Source of the DNA: Malachius bipustulatus
Taxonomy: Eukaryota; Arthropoda; Insecta; Coleoptera; Melyridae
Direction: 5' to 3'
DNA: 64,000 bases
Assembly: GCA_910589415.1 (NCBI GenBank)
Contig: OU342639.1
Span: forward strand, 23,754,268 to 23,818,267
Positions 1 through 11,092 of this stretch are shown piece by piece. Positions within the stretch are counted from its first letter, which is position 1, and each line of letters begins with the position of its first letter. Position numbers and translations under genes: made by a program. The notes beneath the pieces are model-generated. The model was given only the letters and a program-made list of their open reading frames with translations, searched no databases and was not told the DNA's origin.

Positions 1-1940
1 TTTCACCGTCATTGCTTTCTTTCACATCATCTTCATCACTGTCAACATCAACATCTTCGTCGTCATCGTCATCATCAAATACATCATCGTCGTCGTCATC
101 TTCGTCACTTTCATTACTCTCTAACGTTTTATCTGTTGATGTTCCTTTCTCTGATTCTCCCTCATCATCATCTCCTACTATAGTGTCAACCATTCCATCG
201 ACAATATCATCAAGTACATCTTTAGATTGTTTATTTGTGGAGTTCTTTTCGTTTTCAACTAGAGGCATTAATTTGTCATTGGTGACACTGGTCGTAACTT
301 CTTCCGAACTATCGTCTACTTCTTCCAATACGTCCTCTACTGCTTCTCCAAAAGGATCTTCTTCTTCTGAATCGTCATTTTTGAAATTTCCCTCATCATC
401 GTTTCCATTTGATATTGTTGTGGCTGCCATGGTTACTTCTTCAAGTTTAGTCAAACTTTCTTCAGTGTCAGTTTCTGCATTTATAAAATTCGTGGAAGCA
501 GTATAACTATCGGGCGTTTCATAAAAAGTTGTTAGGATGGTTGTAATTTCAGGATTTTGTGTTGTAGTTGAGAAGGAAGATGGGGTTGATTCTGCGGCAA
601 TTTTATTTTCAGTAGCTAAGTTATGTTTGATTAAAATACTGCTTGATGGATCTTGTAACATCGCCGTCACAGCTGCTATAGAATCGTATGCTGATAATTT
701 ATTAAAAATGGTTGCATTCTCTGAAGAATTCTTAACATTTGACATAACAATAATTTTTTCTGTGGTAGATACTTTAGGTGTCTCGTATTTAGAGGTAGAA
801 GATTTGGTGGTTGTCATCGCTGATGTGATTTTTTGAGTGGTAGAAGAAGTTCTTGTTTTTTGAGGTTTTACTTTACCAACTGTTGGTTTGGGTTTACTAG
901 TTGTTTTCACCTTTTGATTAGGTTTGCGTTGAAGGGCGGGTTTTCGTGTAGTCTTCTTTACTGGAGCTTTAGTAGTAGCAACCGTCTTTTTATTAACTTT
1001 TTTCTTAGACCCTGAAGATGAACTGCTCCCTCCTGTGAAGTATTCATCGATAAAATCGTCTCCGAATACACTGAATCCTGTATACTCCGAATCGTCAATA
1101 TCATTATCATCGTCATCCTCTTCATCGTCTTCATCATCATCATCATCTGCGTCATCGTAATCGAAGCCGTCATATTCATCCTCGTCCTCGTCCTCATCTT
1201 CTTCGTCATCTTCATCGTTACCTTCATCTTCCACAGCTGGAAGTGGTTGACTCGGTTCCACTTTCAAACCCTTGGGACCAAATCGGAAACAAGAGACTCT
1301 CAATGCTGCTTCAATTTCGTTTAACGCTCTGAGTTCTAGTCCGAGACAAGCATTGAAATCTTCACCTTTTCTTTTGATGTTGTAAACGCGACCGCAAAAC
1401 TTTGAAACTCCTCCAGGCAATGGCATACATACTGGTTCTTGTTTCTTACCTGGATTGAAATAAAAATTTTATAAATATAGGTGTAATTACGTAAGATGGT
1501 CAGTATGTTTATACTCACTGGAAACTGTTGTATTTGTAAGTACTCGATCTCCAAAGCTCATGGATATAGCAAGTTTATCCCCTTTCAGGTACTGAAGGGA
1601 GGCGCATCCTGGACCTTTCAAAGACACCACAGGAATGTTGAATTGTCTACAGCAGTTGCAAAGTTTAGTGGTGCAACTACAATATCTATTTGCTGATTCT
1701 GGTTCTTGTCTCTTTTTATTATTACTGAGATGAGTATGTTTCTTTCGCACTTCTTTTCTGGATAGTCTTGTAGCTTTTCGGTCTGAAAATAAATGGAGAG
1801 GGATTGTTGGTTTAGTTATATAAAATGAAAATGTGTATTATTTTATTACCTATAACAGCAGACGCAGCAAAGGCTATAAGTATGAAGATAAGAAGCAACT
1901 CAAAGATGAATGATAATTTCATCTTGTCGGGTTATTTTAT
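1..1940 (-). CDS. Secreted DUF4773-type protein with acidic Thr/Ser-rich tail, 5' part of gene
   Basis: Coding exons, in transcription order, are 1922-1850, 1782-1519 and 1449 to beyond base 1; all joins are GT/AG and keep phase. The ATG at 1922 opens a hydrophobic signal peptide (MKLSFIFELLLIFILIAFAA). A Cys-rich block follows with CSCTTKLCNCCRQF, then KGPGCASLQYLKGD, EPVCMPLPGGVSKFCGR and DFNACLGLELRAL, the pattern of the insect DUF4773 family, which is secreted and of unknown function. After this about 110-residue domain the protein turns into long Asp/Glu runs, a Lys/Thr/Pro stretch near 850-1010, then more acidic and Thr/Ser-rich sequence still open at the window edge. An acceptor (TTTCCAG) at 1941 places an intron in the 5' UTR, and a possible donor (CAG|GTCAGT) lies near 2076. 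The extreme Asp content suggests ion or basic-partner binding outside the cell, but this is inference. Family assignment is from memory of its cysteine pattern. Confidence 0.82.
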
Positions 1941-1982
1941 CTGGAAATAACAAAAACAGTGATACATTAATAATAAATTATC

Positions 1983-4900
1983 AATAAACTTAAGACTTTG
2001 TGTAGGATATATAGATAATTAGTTCATACCCGCGACATCGTTCGCGATAATAATAATGATAGTAGCGAACACTGACCTGTGGTCTGTGGTAGATATAATT
2101 AATATAATTAATAAAAAGTCTCTTTGCGTGGCTCACGGTTCTTGCAGCAAGCGATATCGTCGTCGACACCATTATAAGTCCAAAGGGCATACACAGGACC
2201 ACAGGTCAGAGTAGAGACGTAACGCCCCATCTTTTAATATTTGTAAAAATTTTGGTCAATAAAACGTGTGCTGATGATTATAAATAAAACCGCCGTTCCT
2301 TGTAAGTCCATTTCTAATAGGTTTTCAATGAGGAAAAGCAAAAAAAAACTTTAGAAAATTAAAAAGTGGCCTTTCAAGTATATAGGTATCTACAGTGCCC
2401 GCCAAAAATTTCGCACTACGTGGGAAAAATTTTTTGTTTTACACCTTTTTTGAAAAATTTTTTTGTCATAAGTTTGTGCTTTCAAAAAGAATAAATTTGA
2501 GCACACTAGATCCATGGTGTGAATTTCAGTTTCGGAGAAAATCTAAAGCGTGTATCTAAAGTTCAAAATGACAAAGAACGTGATTATTTCGAAAACCTAA
2601 ATAGTTTTTCGAGAAATTTTGATAAATTCGTTCGTTATTCACCCCAAGGTACTGTCAGTTATGAAGGAAATAAATTTTTTATACATGCAGGTGCCCCAAA
2701 AGTGGTAACTTTTTAAATTTCAACTTTTTGCTCGTTTTTCTCAGTGTATAAATTTGAATTTGAAATATTTGACTGCAATATTAGCTAAAATTGTTTATAG
2801 TAATTGGAAAAATTAACAGGAATAATAAACACGACTATTGCTAGTAGCGAATTTCTTGAATTGTCACATTTGTTTTTGTTTTGGCGCAAAAGCGTATATT
2901 CGACAGGAAGAAAGGATATAAAGAAATTATACTTTCTACCTAAAAAGAGAAAAAAATTTGCAAATGGATCACATTTTTCGAAATAGCAAAAAGCTTTCTT
3001 TAAAAAAATTAAGGGACCTATAAATAATTTTCAACGACGTATAATATAACGTCAAACAGTTTTTGTTATTATTAGTTATTTAGGTATTAAATATGAGTAA
3101 ATTTATTTTTACTGGGATATTGAGTGACCTTGAACATTGAAAAAATTGCGGAAACGACGCATCTTCGAGGGGCTTGGGTGATTCACTTAAATTTGCAATC
3201 CACGGAACCGCCACTGGCCACTGCCACGCTCTATATAATTTATTTTTTTATTAGGCTTAGATTAATTAATTTTAATGTCTATTGATTGGTTTAAATTGCT
3301 TAAAACTCGATAAGAGAAACCATAATTTTGCATTTCTTATACATTCCGGGGGATACTCGCAAATCTTATTGCTAGTTTTTTAACCACTATACCTTGTTAA
3401 AAAAGTTTGCATCAAAATGCAGGGTAGACCAATAAATTTTTCCACCCTATTTAGATATAATAAACATTGCCTATATGGACGCATGCAATCATTACAAATT
3501 CTTTTGCAGAAAGAATATTAATAAAAGTTTTTTGCATAATTTATTCGCTAATGAATACTCAGACATAAAAGGAAGCACGTTATTACTCGAAATATTCCTC
3601 CAGGCTTCAGGTAACCTGGTATTTATTTTGGAGAAGACCGAAGGAGAAAGTGATGCTGAGTTTATTATATAGTTGCGCCCCAGTCAGGTTTGAATTTTGA
3701 GTTGAGACGAAATAATAAAAGTTCAATTATTGCTTTCTATCAATGACCTTAATATCAAAGGTAAGTTCCTAGAAGGAAAATTATATACCTACTTATACAA
3801 TAAGTTTCTTATTCACTATAATGTTTAATCTTTTTGCATGTATATTATATTGATGTTATATTTTTTTTATTTTTTTGCGAATAGAAATTTGAATTTAATC
3901 AAGTAACAAATTAATAATATCATATGCACACGACTCTACAAAATAATAAAAAGTAAAATTCAAAATAACTTATCAACTACCTACATATATTCTATATGTT
4001 AGGTGCTTAATTGTTGCCTAGAGGTCATATCTGTGCAAAACTAATTAGAAGAGGGTGACTTAAGTTTATAGTTAGATGGGTATAGGTACTTACAAAAAAA
4101 AACACTTGTAATAACTCCAACTTATTTCACAATAATTATTTTCCACACTGCTTCTCTTCACTTACTGAATGTTAGTCAATGGCTGTTTCCTCGACTTCTT
4201 CCTTAAGTTCGTCTTCAGAAAGAGGGGCTGCAATCTAGGTCACTATGCTTGCTAGGTCACAGTCACGGACGGCAAGGCAAAACCGTATCATAGCATCCGG
4301 TCTTTACGTATAGGTATATGCGTGTATGTGCATGAATGAAGATATCAGTTTGTCTTTTTAGAAAGTCTTCGTTCTATCTTCTTCTTTCGTGCATACATGA
4401 TGATAATATTCTTCATCGGTTATTCCGGTCGTATACCTCGAGTGCCAATAATGTCTGCTTGATTCCGACATCCATATGGGCTGTCTGTGCCAAATATAAT
4501 CAAGTTCATTGCATGAAATTTGATGCTATTCTGAATGGACTATAAATCTTTTATTAATTAGTCTGGCAATATTTGAAGAACTAGCTTCCAAAGCTATTTA
4601 CCGTCTTTGAAATTAATAGCAGGGTATAAGTAGGTACCTATTCTATTATAGGATAGGTAAAAGAACATACCTACCTATAATTATTCGCGGAAAAACTATA
4701 TACAGAAATATTTTTTATTCAAGGGAAAAGGGAAAATGTGAAAGACTACGATATAGAACGAAGATGGTAAGATAGTGGCGTTTTACTTTACGTGTTGCAT
4801 CAGATGAGCAACCATAACCATAAACCACGGGGCTAAATAATGGGCTATAATAGCCCCGGGGCGTGAATCTTTTGAGGGCGTCAAATAGCTTATTTTATAC

Positions 4901-5159
4901 ATAATTGGTTTTCTTATGAAGATTTTGGCGCATTATTTTTAGTAGCCCCATGCACACGGGTCACGGGGGTTCCAGTAAATATACTTCATCGTTGCACATG
5001 ACAAGGCAGTGGTGTCCCAGAAGGTGATAAACTTCGGCAGTAGAATATTTACTTAATTTTACGGCAAAAAGGTTTGTTAATGATAATGAGTCTTTTCTCT
5101 AAATTGGGTGTTGAAAGTTCCAATAAAAAAGTATGCGCGGTCATTATTTACATTATTCT
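1983..5159. other. Gene-free AT-rich stretch upstream of the DUF4773 gene
   Basis: The part to about 2230 may hold the non-coding first exon of the DUF4773 gene. Two inverted copies of a GACCTGTGGTC-like sequence lie near 2074 and 2195. The rest has only short ORFs without recognisable motifs; 2390-3450 looks like old repeat sequence and 4830-4970 has short GC-rich patches (GGGGCT/AGCCCC). No gene was found. Confidence 0.6.
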
Positions 5160-5840
5160 GGGTATCCTACAGTTTCACTATGGCACCTAATTTCCTGGGT
5201 GGTACACCAGGAAGGTATTCATTTGCTTTGTAAATGCATGGTTAGCAAAAAAATAGGCACTAAAAATTGGTCTAGGGAGTCCGGTCCTGGTTAGCACCGC
5301 GTAAACACATAAATAAACAAGCACGAACCTAATCTCAGTCGGCCAAAAGATATAGTAATAAAAGTGCGCGGTAAGTTTACAATCCAGGTAGGCAGACTTT
5401 ATACACAAGAATTATATACACAAACCTTAGAATGCCCTTCTCATTGGTTTACCGGAACCAGCAGGTAACCAATAAATAAGGCACTATCTGCCTACAGATG
5501 TGACTACTTGGACCTTAAAAGTTTGTGCGCAGTTTTATTACTATATCTGTTGGTCGACTGAGGTATAGCAGTGTTTAATCAGTCAAGGCCAAACCGCGTC
5601 GTAGCGTGGCCGACGGTACAGAGCAGGATCCGCGCGGATATTAACACTCATATCGTATTCAGACTATAGCGCGACTGATGTCACGTTTTTTGGAAAGCAA
5701 ATGCAAAATAAACGCAAAATTCAAAATAATTATCGTGCTACTGTTAATCTCGAAGATATTCCTTGCCCTGAAAGTGAAGAAAAAATAGAAATTCGGCCGT
5801 AGTGTCAAAGAGGCCTTAGTTGTGACCTTGATAATGTTGG
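5160..5840 (+). repeat. Composite repeat, copy 1, with nested inverted-repeat element
   Basis: The outer parts (about 5165-5230 and 5690-5835) reappear in reverse orientation at about 39770-39840 and 39430-39560, so both belong to one dispersed family. Shared landmarks are the CAGTTTCACTATGGCACC and AGGAAGGTATTCATTTGC blocks on one side and TTAATCTCGAAGATATTCC on the other. Between them sits an unrelated inverted-repeat element (5334-5567), which is absent from the second copy. Confidence 0.7.
5334..5567 (+). mobile_element. MITE, about 235 bp, copy 1
   Basis: The ends are imperfect inverted repeats of about 40 bp built on CTCAGTCGGCCAAAAGATAT and its complement TCTGTTGGTCGACTGAGGTA. The interior is nearly identical, in reverse, to 26825-27060. 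There is no coding capacity. The left tip is slightly degraded (AATCTCAG instead of TATACCTCAG). Confidence 0.8.
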
Positions 5841-5910
5841 TAACTCCAAAATGACTTACCTAATATTTTTTTATGAAATTTTTTGTGTCGGTCTTTTATA
5901 TTAATTAGTA

Positions 5911-6680
5911 TACAGGGTGATTCAAAATTCATTGCAAAGATTTTAAGGCCGTATTTACCAGCCAAAAATAGGAAGTTTTTTTCATATAATCGTATGTCCT
6001 AACTTGCTTTGTTTTCTAGATACAGGGTGTAAAATTTTGAAAAAAAACCTATTTTTTATTAATTACTCAAAAACCTTTCAGCCGATTTGAATAAAATTTG
6101 GTAAGCTTATTTGTCGTTATAAGGAACTTCCTTTGATGGGAATAACATAAATTTATTAATTCCAGTGGCGTCTCAGGGGGCTACCTACTTGAAACTTATA
6201 GGTAAAATTATGGTACGCCACTGCTCTTTTGACAATTAATATTTTTTTTTAGATTAAGAGGTCAATAATGTAACTTTCTTGCCTCCTGAGCTTTACTAGT
6301 ATCTAGCTTTGTTTCCAAGAAAAAAATCAAAATCTGTGCCAGGCCCTATTAAAACAAGTAATAAATTCACATCGCGATTATTGAGATTCATTTAATTTAA
6401 TTCAGGTAGCCCCCTGAGACGCGTCTGGAATTAATAAATTCATGTTATTCCCATCAAAGGAAGGCCCTTATGACAACAAATAAGCGTATACAATTTTTAT
6501 TTAAATCGGCTGAAAGGTTTTTGAGTAATTAATAAAAAATAGGTTTTTTTTCAAAATTTTACACCCTGTATCTAGAAAACAAAGCAAGTTAGGACATACG
6601 ATTATATGAAAAAAACTTCCTATTTTTGGCTGGTAAATACGCCCTTAAAATCTTTGCACTGAATTTTGAATCACCCTGTA
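5911..6680. mobile_element. Fold-back element, 770 bp, TA-flanked CAGGGTG ends
   Basis: Left arm about 5911-6188 and right arm about 6403-6680 are inverted copies of each other, separated by about 210 bp. Termini read TA-CAGGGTGATTCAAAATTC and GAATTTTGAATCACCCTG-TA, so a TA target site is likely. The arms contain a second internal CAGGGTGTAAAATTTTG motif, also inverted. No ORF of note. The TA site suggests a Tc1/mariner-type origin, which is inference. Confidence 0.85.
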
Positions 6681-6696
6681 TAATGTCACAGCAATA

Positions 6697-7345
6697 AAAA
6701 CCGATGTGTAACTTGAGCCACGGACGTACTGCCAATATAGGGGTCCAACTTGTGAAACTCCCAATTTTTACCCTCCACTGGATAAATTTTATTTTGACTA
6801 TATTTTTCCAAAATCTAGACATTTCTGGTACAAAAAGTGCATATATAAGGTTTGTTATGTAAATTTCAAACAGTTTTTGAAATTTTGCCCATGTTACGAT
6901 TAAATAGGTGAAATTTCAGTATAATATTAAATCACATATAAGAATTACTCGCTGGCGAAGCCAACTCTCGTGAGAGACCTCCCTAATCCAAAGTTGAGCT
7001 CATAGCGCTAGAAAACGGCGTGGCCTGATTTTTCGTGGGCGAGGGGTCTGGTTAATATAAGAAGAATCAAGACCCCAGGCGTCAAATCTGTAAATTTTTT
7101 CAAACGTGGAAATATATTGATGAAAAGGTAACTTCTAACATTTTGTCCCTCACCAATATCTTAATTGTAGGTACATATCTCAAAAACTGTTGAGAATTTA
7201 CACTTTTTGTGGCACTAAATGTGTAGATGATGTTGGAAAAATATGTCAAAACCAAATTTTTTCAAGTGGCATAAAAATTGGGGTGCAGGCATGCTGGACC
7301 CCTATCTACCGTATACCCTTGCTGATCCAAAAGTTACACAATAAG
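6697..7345. repeat. Second long inverted repeat directly after the fold-back element
   Basis: The segment 6697-6840 (starting GTGTAACTTGAGCC, with TAGGGGTCCA inside) is matched in reverse by 7190-7345 (TGGACCCCTA, ending AAAAGTTACAC). Identity is clearly lower than in the neighbouring element, so it is older. The loop of about 350 bp has no coding signal. Confidence 0.6.
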
Positions 7346-10300
7346 GTAATAATTATTGCTGTAATATTAGAGCGATGATTGATTTTGTTAATACTAAATT
7401 TAGAGAACGAGTTCATTAATAAGACTTTTCGCTTTAAAATTGAATAAACAATTATTAGGTATATTTTATCGTCGAAGTTTGTCCCCATTTGTTCTGGGAC
7501 ACCCGTTATAAACTATCTGCATGTTTAATTTATTGATACCTCTAAACTGTATTTAAAAAAAAATTAACAAATCAAAACTTTCGATATTCTGATTTCTAAA
7601 ACAAAAAGTGTTATAACATTTTTGTAATCAGAAAAAAAAAATCTTCACTCGAAAATTATAAAATTCAATATGGCGCCCATATAATAAGGAAAAAAAGTTG
7701 ACTATCGGTCTCCCTCTAATTAATGTCAAGCGCTAGAACAATTGTAAAATTATTTTTGAATTCCTTGTGGAAAAGTGCCTCAATAATATCTTAGTTAAAA
7801 ACTGGCTTTTGAATAAAAAAATAAAACGAAAATTACAAATTTCAGTTTTTTTTTACATATTTTCAAAACTAAAAGTGACAGGTCTGATTTCTTTTCAGAT
7901 TATTAATTAGCACAAAAATATACGCACATTTTCCCTAATTCAAGCGACTTCGTATCTCTCAAGATAACCGAGATCCTCATATGCTTAAGCTCGAAAAACG
8001 GACATCCTATGTAAAAAAAGTCATAGATTTAGACTTGCCTCGAATGCATGCCCCCTATTCCAACATTTGACGATTTGACTACCTAAGTACGTTGCATTAG
8101 TCATGAATTATCCTCTATAATTATAATATAATAAAATAATTAATCAATATAATCATTCACAAAATTACCGGTAACATATTGTTATTTTTTAAAACTATAC
8201 CTTATATTTTGTCATAGTAGTAAGGTATATAGGTATACATAATACGAAGATGAAAGACACTAAATTTCGAGATCTAGAATTTAGAATAATTTAATTTTTA
8301 ACCTACTTTACTCGAATATGCGACTGTTATTGTTCACTAAAACAGTTATTTAAGTAAACATTTAAACTTCCCGCTATGTGGCCATGCAGGCACCTAACAA
8401 ATTAAACCAACATAACAGTTTAAAATCAATAAAAAGAACGTGGCCTAATATAGCAAAATTGATGGCTTGCAAGCAGAGAAGCAGAGGCGTTATCTATCTA
8501 GCCTAGCGCCTCGAGGGCCACGGCGCCACGGCCCGGGGTGACAGATAGGCCGTCGCTTGCGCTCAGCTTTAGGGCTTTAGGCGCCTTTTTATAATCGTTA
8601 CCCAAGTGTCAAGTATAATTTACGTTTTCCGTTAAGAATGACAGACGAATTTGTCAACCAGTTTGTGCATCGCCAAAAAATGTAAAAATTTACTTAACAT
8701 TATTAATATTTTTTTAGTTTTTATGGGGTTCATATTAGCGTATAACATTGTGGGAAGAGCATTACCCACAAAACAAATTGCAAATCTATAATAATAACAA
8801 AACTCATTGCCCATCTATAAATATCATTAAAATCGTCACAGCCATTTCTGAGAAATCTATAGGTAAAGGCGGGTGACACAGGAGTTGGGAAAAAGTCACA
8901 TAACTTTTTTGTTAATTGAGATATTAATTTGATTTTTTCTTCTAAAATGTATATGGGAGGCCAAAGTATAAGGGAGGCCAAACAGGGACGCGATCCGTTA
9001 CCGGTAAGTGTCTTTTTTTCTGGAATTTCGGGTTTTTTCGGGAACGAACCTAGGAAAGACTCTAGGTGTCTGAAAGTTGCACCGACCGAGTTAAAATTTG
9101 GCATGGACGAACCTTTTGGGACTTTATGGAGATCATTTTTCGAAAAAAAAAATAGGTGAGCGGCAAAAAAAAATTCCCTGTGCCAAGCATTTTGCGACGC
9201 TCCTCTTATCATTTTTTTGCATTTCAAATTTTTTTCAAATTATTTTTCCACCCATCGAAAAAATAACAAAACAGTGCGATAGAGCCATTCATTACCTACA
9301 AAAAAGGTAAATTTAGTTTTTTTCCTGAAACGTTGGGAAAACTGTCAAAATCGGCAAAAAATTCGGCAGGTCATTCCGACTGTTTCCCGCGTCGGCCATT
9401 TTATCTTCCTTTATTTTCTCCATCATGATCTTTTTTTTAAGTTTTTCTTCTGCAACATATAATTTGAACTTTTATCTTCATTTTGTCTCGCATATATGGG
9501 CACTTTTAACGAAAAATAAAAAATTTCCTCGCTAATTGAAAATTAGCTTACACTTTTTTTAAATTATTAAATCGATGGAATTTCTTTTTTATTTTTTTCG
9601 CATTCAATTATGAATGATTCTGAAAATTAGAAAAGCAATCGCAACGACAGTTAAGTCACCTACATGCGGGTGAAAAAAGTTTTCAAATTGGTCTTTTAAT
9701 AACGAAAATATGACAAGTTTAAAAAATGATTTTTATTAAAAACCTGGTTTATCGGTACCTGCCAAGCAATCTGACGTAATACATATACCTGCTCAGCGCT
9801 ATGAAATTCAAATGGCAGCGTGGCGGAGTGTGGTACGGTGTTCAAATCCAAGAAAGGATTTTTTTCTAAGTAGGTAGAGTTTTCTCAAAAGAAAATGTGG
9901 ATTATTTTTTCATTATATTCATTCTAAGAAGAAATAGGAAGAAAATATTTATTATTGAATCGCATATAAAAATATACTATTTCTGCGATTGATGCGCAAG
10001 AAGGTTTTTATTAGCTATTACTTTGGAATACAAACAAAATGCAGAGCTACTTTAGTTTCTCCTAATGCTTGCCTGGTTACTAAAATGTGTCATATGTACT
10101 CTGCAAGAATTGGGAGAGAAAAACGTTATCATTTCAAGACTAACAAAGACTATAGTTTGGGAGTGAATTTGGTAAAATTAATGAAACCTTTGCTTATTTA
10201 TTTTTGACTTGACGTCAAAGAACAATTCCTAACGCAGGTCCTCTGTCAAAATTAGAATATTTTCTATAAATTTAATAAATATAAATAGTCATTATTTATT

Positions 10301-10494
10301 AACAATAATGTATTATGTATATATTTATATAGATATTGCAAATTAGGTCAATCCTAGTTAATACTGTCATTATTCTTGGTATCCACTAGTTTTGAAGAGA
10401 CTTATGTCAGTTCAGTCGTTGAGTTCACGAAAAAGAAACAATTTTGGGAGCTGGCAAAAGATCTTGTTTAAACTAAAAAAAAAACAACATAATA
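7346..10494. other. Gene-free, repeat-like stretch
   Basis: Only short unconvincing ORFs. 7670-7720 has a weak copy of the sequence 'ATGGCGCCCAT...AAAGTTGACTAT' found in the fold-back family near 54.4 kb. 8480-8560 is a local GC-rich patch (GGCGCCACGGCCCGGGG). 8860-9340 and 9340-9640 look like AT-rich repeat remnants. No gene was found. Confidence 0.55.
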
Positions 10495-11008
10495 TACAGG
10501 GTGTTAAGAAAATGACGGATAAACTCTTCAGTACATTGTAGGGGACACTCAGTAGAGTACGGGAAAAATAATTTTAAAAATTTTGGTGTTCAATTTGGTG
10601 AGATAAAAAATGCCAAAGTTAACATTTTACTATCTTTGTTTTTCAGTATTTGCAAAAAATAGATGATTTTACAGATACAAAAAGGGTACTTTAATCGTTA
10701 TCAATTAAAAAAATTGCTTAAGATGTATTACTGGCTTGGGATTTTTTTTTCTTTTCTAAGATGCTGAAAAAAAAGCATTTGGCAACAACGGTTTTGATAC
10801 CTTGACTACCTACATTGTTAGAAATTAGACGAAATTACCAAATACCAACTGTAATTGTGTTAAACGTTGCCAAATTTATTGTTCAATATTTTGCTATCTT
10901 TTAAAATGTAGCTCTGGATTTTTAAAAATTATTTTTCCCGTACTTTACTGAGTGTCCCCTTATACAATGTACTGAAAAGTTTATCCGTCATTTTCTTAAC
11001 ACCCTGTA
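10495..11008. mobile_element. Fold-back element, 514 bp, TA-flanked CAGGGTG ends
   Basis: The outer about 90 bp are strong inverted repeats: CAGGGTGTTAAGAAAATGAC and its complement GTCATTTTCTTAACACCCTG, flanked by TA. The similarity continues more weakly inward. It lies just 3' of the Pro-X carboxypeptidase gene, whose poly(A) signal is at 11039-11044. Confidence 0.82.
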
Positions 11009-11038
11009 TATATCTAAGTTCATATCACGAATTTAAAT

Positions 11039-11044
11039 TTTATT
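11039..11044 (-). terminator. Poly(A) signal of the Pro-X carboxypeptidase gene
   Basis: AATAAA on the minus strand, about 50 bases after the stop codon. Confidence 0.6.
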
Positions 11045-11092
11045 AATCTTAAAACAATGCAAATTCATGCTATAGTTGATCATTAGGTATTA

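Noticed and set aside
12..506. Plus-strand Ser-rich frame of 164 codons
   Set aside because: It is the antisense of the acidic Asp/Glu tail of the DUF4773 gene; GAT/GAA runs read as TCA/TCG on the other strand.
958..1227. Minus-strand Met/Thr-rich frame
   Set aside because: Shifted frame of the same acidic exon; the true frame has splice support and a conserved domain.
8730..9227. Minus-strand frame of 165 codons
   Set aside because: Composition is that of AT-rich repeat DNA, with no recognisable domain and no splice context.
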